In this document: positions 53,087 through 61,957 of the stretch, piece after piece
How the letters are laid out: each line of letters opens with the position of its first letter
Position numbering within the stretch: position 1 is the first letter of the stretch
Assembly (NCBI GenBank): GCA_018672475.1
Contig: JABHFS010000163.1
Coordinates: forward strand, 87,323-151,322
Length of the DNA stretch: 64,000 nucleotides
Direction of reading: 5' to 3'
Origin: Gemmatimonadota bacterium
GTDB taxonomy: Bacteria; Latescibacterota; UBA2968; UBA8231
The notes under the pieces: generated by a model
The model's input: the letters and a program-made list of their open reading frames with translations, nothing else
The model's database searches: none
Told to the model about the DNA's origin: nothing
Made by a program: the position numbers and the translations under genes

Positions 53087-54013
53087 ATGCGCATCATCTG
53101 CTGCCTCTTATTACTATCCACCCTCCCCCTAAACGCACAAACCCCAACAGACACAGAACAATACCAAGGCTTCAGCGGCTATTGGCTCAAAAACAACCGC
53201 GCCGAAGCCTTTGCCATCGCCACCCCCTACCCACGCATTATCGCCTTCCGGCTCAAAGGCGGCGAAAACCCCCTGCACGTCAACCGGAACTACGAATACT
53301 TCGGCATCCGCACCTGGTTTTTCGAACCGACGCAAAACAGCCAATCCGGCATGCCGGCCCTGCAACCCGCAACCGCAGAGCGGACGGGCAAGCGCTCCCT
53401 GCGCCTCGTCGCCGCCCCCGATGACAGTTCCGGCCTGCAACTGACCATGGAAATCACCCTCGACGCCGAAAACCCCGTGCTTACGATCCGCCACGGCCTC
53501 AAGAATATGCGCAATGAAAAACGCCGGATCGCCGCCTGGGCCCTCAATGTCATCCGCCCCGACCACGGCGTCGGCGTCACGCCCTGGCGCACCGATCAAC
53601 GGCGCACCTTTCTCATCTGGCCCGACACCAACCCCAACGAAGTCGGCATCCACCTCGGCCCCAAAGCCCTGGCCATGGATTACCGTATCCTACCGCAGAA
53701 CCGCTGGCAAAAAATCGGCACCGACAGCAACGCCGGTTGGATCGCCTATATCTGGAACGAAACGGCGCTCAAATCCACCGTCGCCCACGTCGCCAATGCC
53801 GAATACCCGGAAGGCGGTGGCACGGTGACGATGTTCAATTCGACTTCAGAAGTCTTCGACGGCAATCCGCGTTTCGGCGAAATAGAAAATGTCGGCCCCC
53901 TGTCCGACCTGATGCCGGGCAATACCTTGTGGATGGAACAGGAATTGCAATTAATTAGCGGTATCGAAGGCGACGACCCCGAACGCTGGGTCGAAGTCCT
54001 AAACGCCGAATAA
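53087..54013 (+). CDS. Secreted DUF4380-like (mutarotase-fold) protein
   Basis: 308 residues; GGAG lies 6 bases before the ATG. The signal peptide ends at LNAQ. The body is a continuous beta-sandwich resembling DUF4380/galactose-mutarotase-like proteins: RIIAFRLKGGENPLHVN, LTIRHGLKNMRNEKRRIAAW, HLGPKALAMDYRI and LWMEQELQLISGI. It would bind or remodel a sugar in the periplasm or outside. Family assignment is by pattern and moderate. Confidence 0.6.
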   Translation: MRIICCLLLLSTLPLNAQTPTDTEQYQGFSGYWLKNNRAEAFAIATPYPRIIAFRLKGGENPLHVNRNYEYFGIRTWFFEPTQNSQSGMPALQPATAERTGKRSLRLVAAPDDSSGLQLTMEITLDAENPVLTIRHGLKNMRNEKRRIAAWALNVIRPDHGVGVTPWRTDQRRTFLIWPDTNPNEVGIHLGPKALAMDYRILPQNRWQKIGTDSNAGWIAYIWNETALKSTVAHVANAEYPEGGGTVTMFNSTSEVFDGNPRFGEIENVGPLSDLMPGNTLWMEQELQLISGIEGDDPERWVEVLNAE

Positions 54014-54320
54014 CCCTTGACGGTCTCGACACAGGGCAAACGCCCGGAGACCGACGGGCCGGGCGCACGCCGGATCGTTGAACTGGGCCAGGACGCTTAT
54101 CGCGATGCGGAAAAGCGGGGAGCCTATCTGTGACCGTGTGGAGGTCCGGCGCGACTCAACAAAACCGGTGCGTCAATCGATCTCCAGCGCAGCGACCTCA
54201 GAGAGCGCCCGCACCGCTTACCCCGGACGGTCTGCGACGACCGCAGTGAAATATTTGACGCGACTGATCTGATGGGCCAGGCAAACGTCCTTTGTTTTTT
54301 CTTCCCGTGTTCGCTATTTG
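54014..54320. other. 307-base gap without a supported gene
   Basis: A 7-bp inverted repeat (CGGTCTC/GAGACCG, near 54020-54051) is present. One frame reads a plausible protein tail, GARRIVELGQDAYRDAEKR then a stop at 54132; another reads IDLQRSDLRERPHRLPR. They could be debris of a lost gene, but no family is recognisable and no start or ribosome site is seen. Confidence 0.4.
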
Positions 54321-55415
54321 TCAGTCGCGCCAGAGCCGGGAATCCTGCCGAATAAGCCAACGACTGATTTTGCCGTCTTCATCGAGGTCGATGACCTCCT
54401 CCAACTGCGCCTCGAACTGGTGATCGGTCACCTGGATCACCGGCGGCCAGAGGAAATGCCTTAAGAGCTGATGCGTCACACCCAACGAGTCGAGACTCGT
54501 CGTGTAATGCCCGTGTTCCTGATGAAATCGGCGTTGACGATAGTATATCCCGCGTAAAAGCCGCTCGGCCTCGCCCGTCGGCGAGGCGAGATAAGGGACT
54601 TCTTGTCGGCCCACGACGGCCTCGGCGAACTGCACATAACCCCATTTTTCTGGAAAGTGCATATCGACCAGGCCCTGGGGCGACCAGACCCAGTTGTCGG
54701 GGCCTTTGCCCTCCACTTTGATATAGCTGCCCGAATCGTATTCGACTGCCCACTGAACTCTGGAAAAATTGATCCGCCACTGATCGCCGTCGAGCGGCGG
54801 TACCTTGTCGCGCGTCGCCTCTTTGAGCACTGCCCACGGCAAAGCCATCTCCACCGACCAGCCCTGGTCCTCGTCAAGCGGATTGTTGACGCTGCCCCAG
54901 ACCGTGACCGCCGTCTGTAATCCGTTAATATCCCAGGCGCTCATATACGGACCGCCGTCGCGATAAGGTTTAACCAGCAAGAGATCCCATTCGGTGCCGA
55001 GCGCGTTGATTTCGAACTCGTAATATTGATGGGTATCGCCGTCTGGATCAATAAAGACCTCAAAATCGTTTTCGTGATAGATCGTAGCGTCCCGTTCGGT
55101 ATAGGTCGCCCAGACATGCGGTTCTTCGAGATCGGCCGCCAGATAGAGATACTCGTCGTCCCATAGCATCTTGACTCGCGTTTTAAAAGCCGGTAATGGC
55201 TTGCGCTGCCCCTCGATATCGACAAAGGCCGCCGTCCAGGCCGCCCGCTGCCAAGACGGCTCGTCCAACTTGCCATCAATCTGCAATGCACCAGCCGTGC
55301 GATAGGCCACATAGCTCAGGGGCTCGATGCCCTCGACATATTCCAGATCGAAATCCCGCTGTCCCTCTATGGGCACAGCCAATAATCCGAGACTTAAAAA
55401 AATCCAGCGCAACAT
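54321..55415 (-). CDS. Secreted CBM9-like carbohydrate-binding protein
   Basis: 364 residues from the ATG at 55415, AAGGAG 6 bases upstream. Signal peptide to about residue 18. A CBM9-type module (about 35-235) reads LQIDGKLDEPSWQRAAWT, VKMLWDDEYLYLAADLEEPH, HENDFEVFIDPDGDTHQYYE and WSVEMALPWAVLK. A helical C-terminal extension follows, with YYRQRRFHQEHGHYTTSLDS, resembling the pilin-like or DUF-type tails often fused to CBM9 in these bacteria. It probably binds polysaccharide outside the cell. It is divergent from the adenylate kinase gene. Confidence 0.82.
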   Translation of the reverse strand: MLRWIFLSLGLLAVPIEGQRDFDLEYVEGIEPLSYVAYRTAGALQIDGKLDEPSWQRAAWTAAFVDIEGQRKPLPAFKTRVKMLWDDEYLYLAADLEEPHVWATYTERDATIYHENDFEVFIDPDGDTHQYYEFEINALGTEWDLLLVKPYRDGGPYMSAWDINGLQTAVTVWGSVNNPLDEDQGWSVEMALPWAVLKEATRDKVPPLDGDQWRINFSRVQWAVEYDSGSYIKVEGKGPDNWVWSPQGLVDMHFPEKWGYVQFAEAVVGRQEVPYLASPTGEAERLLRGIYYRQRRFHQEHGHYTTSLDSLGVTHQLLRHFLWPPVIQVTDHQFEAQLEEVIDLDEDGKISRWLIRQDSRLWRD

Positions 55416-55588
55416 ATACTCTCCTTTGTGCAATCAACTCTTAACACCATCTACAAAATATACCGCATCCGCCCAGCAAGTGCTTGCACCGTCGGTTTCA
55501 GTATCGCATTCCACACATTTGCACGAACCTATATTATCTCTTTATTTTTAACAGTTTCCGGCCATTCGCAACTGCTATTAGGAACTAT

Positions 55589-56233
55589 ATGCACCTGATG
55601 TTACTGGGCGCCCCGGCCTCCGGGAAAGGCACCCAGGCCACCCGTCTTGCACAACGTTTTGGTCTTGTTCACATATCCACCGGTGAAATATTGCGCCAAG
55701 CTTGCGCCGAAGGTAGCGATCTTGGCATCCTTGCCGCTGAATACCTTAGTGACGGGCAACTCGTGCCCGACTACCTTGTCGTGGAATTGGTCCTTGATGC
55801 TCTCGATCGGGCCCCCGGCGGTTTTGTCATGGACGGATTCCCCCGCACCTTGCGCCAAGCCAAGGCATTCGACACAATGCTTCAACAACGCGACCTGCCG
55901 CTCGATGCAGTCATTCTCATCGAAGTCGCCGAGCCCACCTTAATTGAACGCGGCACGGGCCGGCGAGTCGACCCTGTAACCGGACAGATTTACCACCTGT
56001 TGTTCTCTCCACCACCCGCCGAAATCGCCGAGCGGCTCGAACAACGCGATGATGATAGCGAAGAAGTCGTCAAGGAACGCCTTGGCATTTACCAACGCAC
56101 AACCTCCGAGGTCATCACCCATTATCAGCGACAGAATCTACTCACACGCGTTGATGGATCGGGGCCACCCGACGAAGTTTTCGACCATATCTTTGGACTA
56201 CTAAGCCGTAATCCCCGCCAAACGGAGCAATAG
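55589..56233 (+). CDS. adk: Adenylate kinase
   Basis: 214 residues from the ATG at 55589; the frame extends upstream without a site. P-loop GAPASGKGTQ (6-15), NMP-binding HISTGEILRQA, GFVMDGFPRTLRQAKAFD, and LID segment GRRVDPVTGQIYHLLFSPPP without zinc-binding cysteines. It converts ATP and AMP to two ADP in the cytoplasm. Length and motif order are standard for bacterial Adk. A TPR gene follows after 2 bases and a Dus gene after that, a housekeeping cluster. Confidence 0.95.
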   Translation: MHLMLLGAPASGKGTQATRLAQRFGLVHISTGEILRQACAEGSDLGILAAEYLSDGQLVPDYLVVELVLDALDRAPGGFVMDGFPRTLRQAKAFDTMLQQRDLPLDAVILIEVAEPTLIERGTGRRVDPVTGQIYHLLFSPPPAEIAERLEQRDDDSEEVVKERLGIYQRTTSEVITHYQRQNLLTRVDGSGPPDEVFDHIFGLLSRNPRQTEQ

Positions 56234-56235
56234 CC

Positions 56236-56565
56236 ATGACAACACAGGACAAAATCGCGCTGTATAAGAGCGGTATGATGAAATTCTCCCAGCAGGATTT
56301 CGCCGGCGCCCTCGACGACTTCGCGCAAGCGCTCGATCTCGACCCAAAATTTGCCGATGTGCACCAGTCGATGGCGCATTGCCATGAGAAATTAGGCGAC
56401 TTGGACCAAGCGCTTAGTTGCGCGCAAAAAGCCGTCGAATACAACCCCGACGACTTCCTTGCCCATACCAGTCTCTCCATGTTCTACCAGCGCAAGGGCA
56501 TGATCCCCGAGGCCGAGCAAGAAAAAGCCATCGCCGCTCAGTTGCAACCGAAAAACCCGCTATAA
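56236..56565 (+). CDS. Small TPR protein
   Basis: 109 residues with three tetratricopeptide units (DFAGALDDFAQALDLDPKFA, DLDQALSCAQKAVEYNPDDF and a third), no signal peptide. Starts 2 bases after the adk stop with GGAG 9 bases upstream. A cytosolic adaptor; partner unknown. Confidence 0.8.
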   Translation: MTTQDKIALYKSGMMKFSQQDFAGALDDFAQALDLDPKFADVHQSMAHCHEKLGDLDQALSCAQKAVEYNPDDFLAHTSLSMFYQRKGMIPEAEQEKAIAAQLQPKNPL

Positions 56566-56581
56566 GCCTGCCCTGTCCCCC

Positions 56582-57625
56582 ATGCAGATCGGCCCGTACC
56601 AACTCAGCCCTTATAGACCCGACATGCCCATTCTTACCCTCGCCCCAATGGCGGGGGTCGGAAATTGGGTTTTTCGCCTGATCTGCGCCCGGCTAGGCGC
56701 TGGTCTCGTCGGCGTCGAGTTCATCAACTGCCGGTCGATCGGCATTCGCTCGCGCAAAAGCTTGCAGATGCTCGACTTCTCCGACGCCCAGATCTACGCC
56801 GACACCGGCCTTTCGCTATTGGCCGCGCAAATCTACGGCAACGATATCGACCTGATCGCCAACGGCGCGCGAGAATTCGAGCGGCGTGGCGCCCAGATCG
56901 TCGATATAAATTTCGGCTGTTCGGTGCCAAGAATAGTCGAAAAAGGCTGCGGTGCCGCCTATTTACGCGACCTCGACCGGCTCTATACCGCCGTGCAACG
57001 CACTGTCGAAGCCGTTTCGGTACCGGTCATTGTCAAAACACGGCTGGGCTGGGACGACAGCGATATCAATATCCTTGAGGTCATCAAACGCTGCGAGGAC
57101 GCCGGCGCCAAAGCCGTCGCGATCCACGCGCGCACCGTAGTGCAAAAATACAAGGGCCATGCCAACTGGGATTGGATCGCTCGCGCCGTCGAAACCTCTT
57201 CGATCCCGATCATTGGCAACGGCGATGTGCTGGACTTAGCCAGCGCCCGCCGGATGCAACGAGAAACGGGTTGCGCGGCGGTAATGATCGGCCGCGCGGC
57301 GATGGCCAATCCCTGGATCTTCTCCGGGCGCGACGGCGCGACGCTTTCCGAGCGCGTCGAATTAGCACTTGAGCAACTGCAGCTGATGGCCGATTATAAA
57401 GGAGAGCGCGTCGGTGTCCTCGAGACCCGCAAGCATCTGGCCCTCTACTTCAAGAGCCTGCCCCGCGCCTCCGAGTTGCGACAACAGCTGTTGACCACCA
57501 CCACCCTCGCTGGGTTGGCGGATCTGCTCGCCGCCTGGAACGAAGCGGACGCCGCGCCGACAGAAGACGACCTTACGTTATCCTCAACCGAAGCCGAAGC
57601 CCTCGCCTGGGGCGGCAACGGTTAA
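56582..57625 (+). CDS. dusB: tRNA-dihydrouridine synthase (DusB-like)
   Basis: 347 residues. FMN TIM-barrel blocks: TLAPMAGVGNWVFRLICARL, GCSVPRIVEKGCGAAYL holding the catalytic Cys, VIVKTRLGWDD, VAIHARTVVQKYKGHANWDW and IPIIGNGDV. It reduces uridines in the tRNA D-loop using NADPH. Ser replaces the usual Pro after the first Cys of that block. Start at 56582 (no clear ribosome site); MPILTLAPMAG at 56624 is an alternative. Likely co-transcribed with adk. Confidence 0.9.
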   Translation: MQIGPYQLSPYRPDMPILTLAPMAGVGNWVFRLICARLGAGLVGVEFINCRSIGIRSRKSLQMLDFSDAQIYADTGLSLLAAQIYGNDIDLIANGAREFERRGAQIVDINFGCSVPRIVEKGCGAAYLRDLDRLYTAVQRTVEAVSVPVIVKTRLGWDDSDINILEVIKRCEDAGAKAVAIHARTVVQKYKGHANWDWIARAVETSSIPIIGNGDVLDLASARRMQRETGCAAVMIGRAAMANPWIFSGRDGATLSERVELALEQLQLMADYKGERVGVLETRKHLALYFKSLPRASELRQQLLTTTTLAGLADLLAAWNEADAAPTEDDLTLSSTEAEALAWGGNG

Positions 57626-57647
57626 ACGCAGAAAGCAGTACCCCCCC

Positions 57648-58109
57648 ATGGTATACGGCCTGATTCTACTGTTATTGTTTGCCGCCTGCGGCGAAGACAA
57701 ACCGCAACCGCTCTCCATACAGGTTGTACCCGCCAAATTAATAGGCGATACCAAGGGCTCCGAATACGCCAACTGGGATACGGTCGAGTTTACCGGCGGC
57801 GGCGCCGCCATCACCTACCTCGTCGCTTCCGAACCACTGCTGACCGAGTGGAATATCGTCGCCTGCAAAATCGCCGACGGCGGCAGCCAGGCGAAGATAA
57901 TCGCCGCCCGGCTCAACGCCTATGGCAGCAAGAAAATGCAAAAATTCAGCGAGAACACGGTCAATCTCAAACAACCACTCGGCCTAAAAATTGGCGATCG
58001 TTGGGCAAACTTCAACCCCCTGCTCAACCAGGTGCAAGACCGCATCCAACTCCGCGGTTTCACTGCCGCCGAAGCCGAACAATTCCAGCGCGATCTCGCC
58101 GATCGCTAG
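57648..58109 (+). CDS. Hypothetical small lipoprotein
   Basis: 153 residues; the signal peptide ends in the lipobox FAAC. The mature part has a ferredoxin-like strand/helix alternation (AAITYLVASEPLLTEWNIVA, AKIIAARLNAYGSKKMQKF), loosely like the first periplasmic subdomain of SecD, but I do not assign it. It lies between dusB and the dehydratase gene. Confidence 0.65.
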   Translation: MVYGLILLLLFAACGEDKPQPLSIQVVPAKLIGDTKGSEYANWDTVEFTGGGAAITYLVASEPLLTEWNIVACKIADGGSQAKIIAARLNAYGSKKMQKFSENTVNLKQPLGLKIGDRWANFNPLLNQVQDRIQLRGFTAAEAEQFQRDLADR

Positions 58110-58119
58110 GCAAAATAAA

Positions 58120-59340
58120 TTGAAAATAAAATCGATTGATCTAGTCCGCGTCGAACGGCCCGACGGCCCTTTGTTAGCCGCCAGATCCCAAGCCGGCGGT
58201 ACACTTTCCGCCTCGACAGCCCCCGCGCAAAAGAGCAAACCCCGCCGCAAAGCTTGGCCCACTGAGATCGAGGTGGCCAACCCGATGTCCCGCTTTCCGC
58301 GCTTCAAACCACGCCGCCAACTCTATGCCGCGAGCCAATGGCCGGGTTTCGCAGTCAAGATCACGGCCGAAGACGGCACTTGGGGCCTCGGCACCTCCGC
58401 CGGCCGGCCCGCTGCCGCCGTCATCGAAGACGCCTTCGCCCACATTCTCATCGGTGAGGATTGTCTGGCGATCGAAAAGGCCTGGGATATGATGTTCCGG
58501 GTCTCTAAATCCTTTGGCACCGTCGGCATCGCCACGGTCGCCATCAGCGCGGTCGATTTAGCGCTGTGGGATTTGGCCGGCAAACTGCAACAAAAACCCG
58601 TCTATGAACTCATCGGCGGCCCGGTCCGAGACCGGATCTTTACCTATGCGACCGGCGATGATCTCGATTGGTATAAGGAGCTTGGCTTTAAAGCCTTCAA
58701 ACTGCCCTGCCAATACGGACCGGCAGACGGTTTATGGGGCCTAGAGCAAAACGAGCGACGAGTCGCCGAAGCGCGCGCAACGATCGGCGACGACTGCGAG
58801 CTAATGCTCGATTGTTATATGGCCTTCGACGTTGAGTACAGCGTCCGTCTCGCCGAACGCCTTAAGCCCTATAAGCTACGCTGGCTAGAAGAATGTCTGA
58901 TTCCCGAGGACGTCAAAAGTCATATCGACCTCAAAGAGCGCTTGCCCTGGCAAGCGTTGGCCGGCGGCGAGCACTTCTACACTCCCTACCCCTATCAGCA
59001 GATCATCGAGCACCGCGCCCTCGACATTCTGCAACCCGATATCCACTGGGTCGGCGGTATGACCGCCTGCCTCAAGATCTGCCATATGGCCGAGGCCGCC
59101 GGTATCGAGGTCTGCCTACACGGCGGCGGCCGCGACCCCTACGGACAGCATCTGACCTGGGCGGTGCCCAACGCGCCTTGGGGGGAATATTATATCGGTT
59201 CAGATCCGGGTATCCCGCTCGCGGAAGTTTCCGAACCGGGAGCGTTAGTGCCGCAAAATAGCTATTTGGAATTTGCCGTGCGCGGCCCGGGTTTCGATTT
59301 GGGCATCGCGGAAGAGTGGTTGGTGCCCTACAAAAGTTAG
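58120..59340 (+). CDS. rhmD: Enolase-superfamily dehydratase, L-rhamnonate dehydratase-like
   Basis: 406 residues from a TTG at 58120 (MKIKSIDLVRVERPDGP); the frame goes back to 57991 inside the previous gene. Catalytic residues of the mandelate-racemase group are Asp231 (MLDCYMAFDVEY), Glu257 (RWLEECLIPED), Glu284 (AGGEH) and His334 (VCLHGGG). The DCYMAFDVEYSVRLAE and WLEECLIPED blocks and the total length fit L-rhamnonate dehydratase, which yields 2-keto-3-deoxy-rhamnonate. With rhaM at 4610 and the broken SDR it suggests a non-phosphorylated L-rhamnose route. A related acid sugar is the alternative substrate. Confidence 0.78.
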   Translation: MKIKSIDLVRVERPDGPLLAARSQAGGTLSASTAPAQKSKPRRKAWPTEIEVANPMSRFPRFKPRRQLYAASQWPGFAVKITAEDGTWGLGTSAGRPAAAVIEDAFAHILIGEDCLAIEKAWDMMFRVSKSFGTVGIATVAISAVDLALWDLAGKLQQKPVYELIGGPVRDRIFTYATGDDLDWYKELGFKAFKLPCQYGPADGLWGLEQNERRVAEARATIGDDCELMLDCYMAFDVEYSVRLAERLKPYKLRWLEECLIPEDVKSHIDLKERLPWQALAGGEHFYTPYPYQQIIEHRALDILQPDIHWVGGMTACLKICHMAEAAGIEVCLHGGGRDPYGQHLTWAVPNAPWGEYYIGSDPGIPLAEVSEPGALVPQNSYLEFAVRGPGFDLGIAEEWLVPYKS

Positions 59341-59395
59341 CTTATTAAACGGCAAATGCATCGCGTAAACGGCTGTTGCGCTAAATACCCCCGAT

Positions 59396-59753
59396 ACGCG
59401 CGAATTGGGTTTTGTCGACGGCAAACGCCCTCGCGCATAGTGCGACTCCTATGGCCCGCGAGGTGGAGACCGACCGCGACCACCTTGAGTACTACCTCGA
59501 AGAAATTCGTCGGTTACGGCGATGTCGCCAGCGGCCGACCTGGGTTATCGACAACAACCCTCACACCGAACGATGTCCTGCAAATCGACTATACACTCTT
59601 GCGCCTGAATCCGCCACGCCCTCCAACGACCCCATACGTTTTATCGCTTTGACCGGTGCCCTGGTCCCACCTGGCGCCCACCTGTTCAGCCTCGAATTGG
59701 GCGACGATGGGGGCGACGATTCCGTGCTACGCACTATCGCCGTCACCTACTAA
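59396..59753 (+). pseudogene. Decayed FlgD-Ig surface-protein gene
   Basis: Pieces of the family survive in different frames. GFVDGKRPR (59410-59437) matches GFVDGQKPR of the intact gene downstream. TLTPNDVLQIDYTLLRL (about 59562-59612) matches LTPNDDGIND and IRYSLFRL. LVPPGAHLFSLELGDDGGDD followed by a TIAVTY end (to 59753) matches the family's final strand. Most of the body is deleted. It sits 184 bases upstream of the intact copy. Confidence 0.75.
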
Positions 59754-59937
59754 GAGCCATATTTTCCAGGCCACTGTACGCCTGGCTCGCAAGGTTTTTC
59801 AACCGCGCTTCGCCACAGTGCTGAAATTCCATTCGGCACCGGCCCCATTTTTCTCTATAATACCCTACGAGACAAGCTCTGTTACTGTGGTAATGTTCCC
59901 TTAGCTATGCGCTTTTACAGTAGCCGAAAGATGCCCA

Positions 59938-61956
59938 ATGCGCCACGCTTGCTTTTTAACCCTGCTCCTCACTGTTTCGACCGTACACGCGCAAGTCGGC
60001 AAATGGCAGCTCGGCGGCAGCGGTCTGGCCTGGAACCAACACGACTCACTACAGGTCCTCGTCGACTTCGCCGGCGCGCCCGGCGCGATCCAGCCACGCT
60101 ATCTGCAACCCGACCAGAATATCATCCAATTGCTGGAAAACTGGGAATTCTGGCGCGAGCCCTCCGTCTACAATCTCGGTTTTGTCGACGGCCAGAAACC
60201 GCGCTTCTGGAATCGCTGGAACGGCGTCGGCGGCGACCCGACACAAAGCGGCGTTTTCCTGGTCGACCCCGACAGCACGACATATAATGCCCCGCTTGCC
60301 CAGTCGGTCAACAGTCTATTTTTCTCCTTCGACACCGCAGTGCCGATCCCGGCGGTGCGCTTCGGCTTCTTTACCCCCTCGCATGGCTTTCGCTCCGACG
60401 GTACGCCGCTGCCGCAGGATACTACGCCCGCCTTCGACGTATCCATTGGCACCGATAGCGAACCAGCCGTCAACTGGGGTGGCAACGACCTCTTTCAACG
60501 TGTCATCGCCAATGTCGGCGCCAATTTCGAACCCTCGGTAAAAATCGACTTCCCGCGTCAATACGCGCGCTTCTTCCGTTGGCGCAGGCAACTCTCGCTG
60601 GCCGACGAAGAAGCGCTCAACACCTGCGCCACCTGCGGCGGGCAGGGCAACCAGGCCATCGCGCTCCAAGGCTCGATCGGCGGTTTCGAGGTCTTTGCGC
60701 AGGGCGTCCCGCTGCGCGTCGTCTACCTCAGCCGCGTCATCGAACTCGGCCCGGTCGTCAACTTCGGCCGCCTACATTGGGCCGCCACCGCGATGCGCAT
60801 GGAAAACAGCGTCGCAGTAGAGGATCCGCAAGCCGCGGTCGGACTCAGGGCCGAAGTGCGCGTCGGTCGCGACTCCGATCCGGCGACCTACCACGAATAC
60901 ACTAATATCGGCCGCGAAAAGGAAGTGCCGCGCGAGGAATACGAAAAACTTACGGCCCAACTAAACCGCGATCCGCGCCCCGGTATTCGCGCCTCAATCG
61001 GCTACGACTCAGACAACTGGTCGTTCTGGTCTGTGCCCTTTACGGAATCAGGCCAACTGATCCGACTCAGGAGCGGCTCGCACCTGCAAGTCAATCTCAG
61101 CCTAGAAAGCCGAGATTTCGACGCCTGGATCCGCGTCGACTCGCTTTGGATCGAAACCGCGCCACTATTGGCTGACGAGGTTTTTGCCGAGGTCGCCCGA
61201 CTCGACGACTTGCAACCGGCCCGCGGTTTTACTGAAGTCGGCCTTGGTCAGCAGACCGAATTCGCGTACCAATTACGCGCCGAATTCGGCGGCGGAACGG
61301 CTCCCGGATTTGACGCGCTACGGATCCGCACCGGCAATCGCGCCGCCTTCCGCCGCCTCGAAATGGGCGCACCGCTGGCCACCGTCGAACCTGCTGCTGT
61401 AACAGAAGAGGAAGACGGCCTGGTCGTGCAACTACCGCAGCGTGTCACCCGCTCGAACAACCCGCCGATCCGCGTGGTCTTCGCCAGCGAAGTATTCGAA
61501 TTCGCCGCCACCTTCGAAAGCGAGATCTTCACCGCCGACAGCGAGACCCTGCCGCAAGCCGTGCAACCGGGCAATGCCACCGACGCCGTCTCGACCAATA
61601 GCCTGCGCGTTTTGGGCGCAGCCGCCGACCAACCCGATTTCATCCAATCGATCACCCTCTCCAGCCCGGTGCTGACGCCCAACGACGACGGTATCAACGA
61701 TCGGCTAGATATCCGCTATTCACTATTCCGCCTCCCCGGTCCCGTACCAATAGCACTGGAAGTCTACGCCCTCGATGGTCGACGTCTCGCCCGCATCGAC
61801 GCCGGCTTGCAGGATTCCGGCCCCAGGCAGCTTTCATGGGACGGACGCGACGAGACGGGCCTACGTCTTGCGCCGGGTCTCTACCTACTATCGATCAACT
61901 TGCAAACGCAATTCACCCAGACCAAGCAACTGCTCCCCTTGGGCATCGCCTACTAA
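59938..61956 (+). CDS. Secreted surface protein with FlgD-Ig tail
   Basis: 672 residues from the ATG at 59938. Signal peptide to about 19 (VSTVHAQ). Body: KWQLGGSGLAWNQHDSLQVL, YNLGFVDGQKPRFWNRWNG, a CATCGGQGNQ pair of Cys, REEYEKLTAQLNRDPRPG (variant of the YxxLP repeat) and IGYDSDNWSFWS. The C-terminal FlgD-Ig (about 575-672) starts LSSPVLTPNDDGIND, without the NPF of its paralogues, and ends PLGIAY. The next family member starts 1 base after its stop, so the two are co-transcribed. Confidence 0.8.
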   Translation: MRHACFLTLLLTVSTVHAQVGKWQLGGSGLAWNQHDSLQVLVDFAGAPGAIQPRYLQPDQNIIQLLENWEFWREPSVYNLGFVDGQKPRFWNRWNGVGGDPTQSGVFLVDPDSTTYNAPLAQSVNSLFFSFDTAVPIPAVRFGFFTPSHGFRSDGTPLPQDTTPAFDVSIGTDSEPAVNWGGNDLFQRVIANVGANFEPSVKIDFPRQYARFFRWRRQLSLADEEALNTCATCGGQGNQAIALQGSIGGFEVFAQGVPLRVVYLSRVIELGPVVNFGRLHWAATAMRMENSVAVEDPQAAVGLRAEVRVGRDSDPATYHEYTNIGREKEVPREEYEKLTAQLNRDPRPGIRASIGYDSDNWSFWSVPFTESGQLIRLRSGSHLQVNLSLESRDFDAWIRVDSLWIETAPLLADEVFAEVARLDDLQPARGFTEVGLGQQTEFAYQLRAEFGGGTAPGFDALRIRTGNRAAFRRLEMGAPLATVEPAAVTEEEDGLVVQLPQRVTRSNNPPIRVVFASEVFEFAATFESEIFTADSETLPQAVQPGNATDAVSTNSLRVLGAAADQPDFIQSITLSSPVLTPNDDGINDRLDIRYSLFRLPGPVPIALEVYALDGRRLARIDAGLQDSGPRQLSWDGRDETGLRLAPGLYLLSINLQTQFTQTKQLLPLGIAY

Positions 61957-61957
61957 A

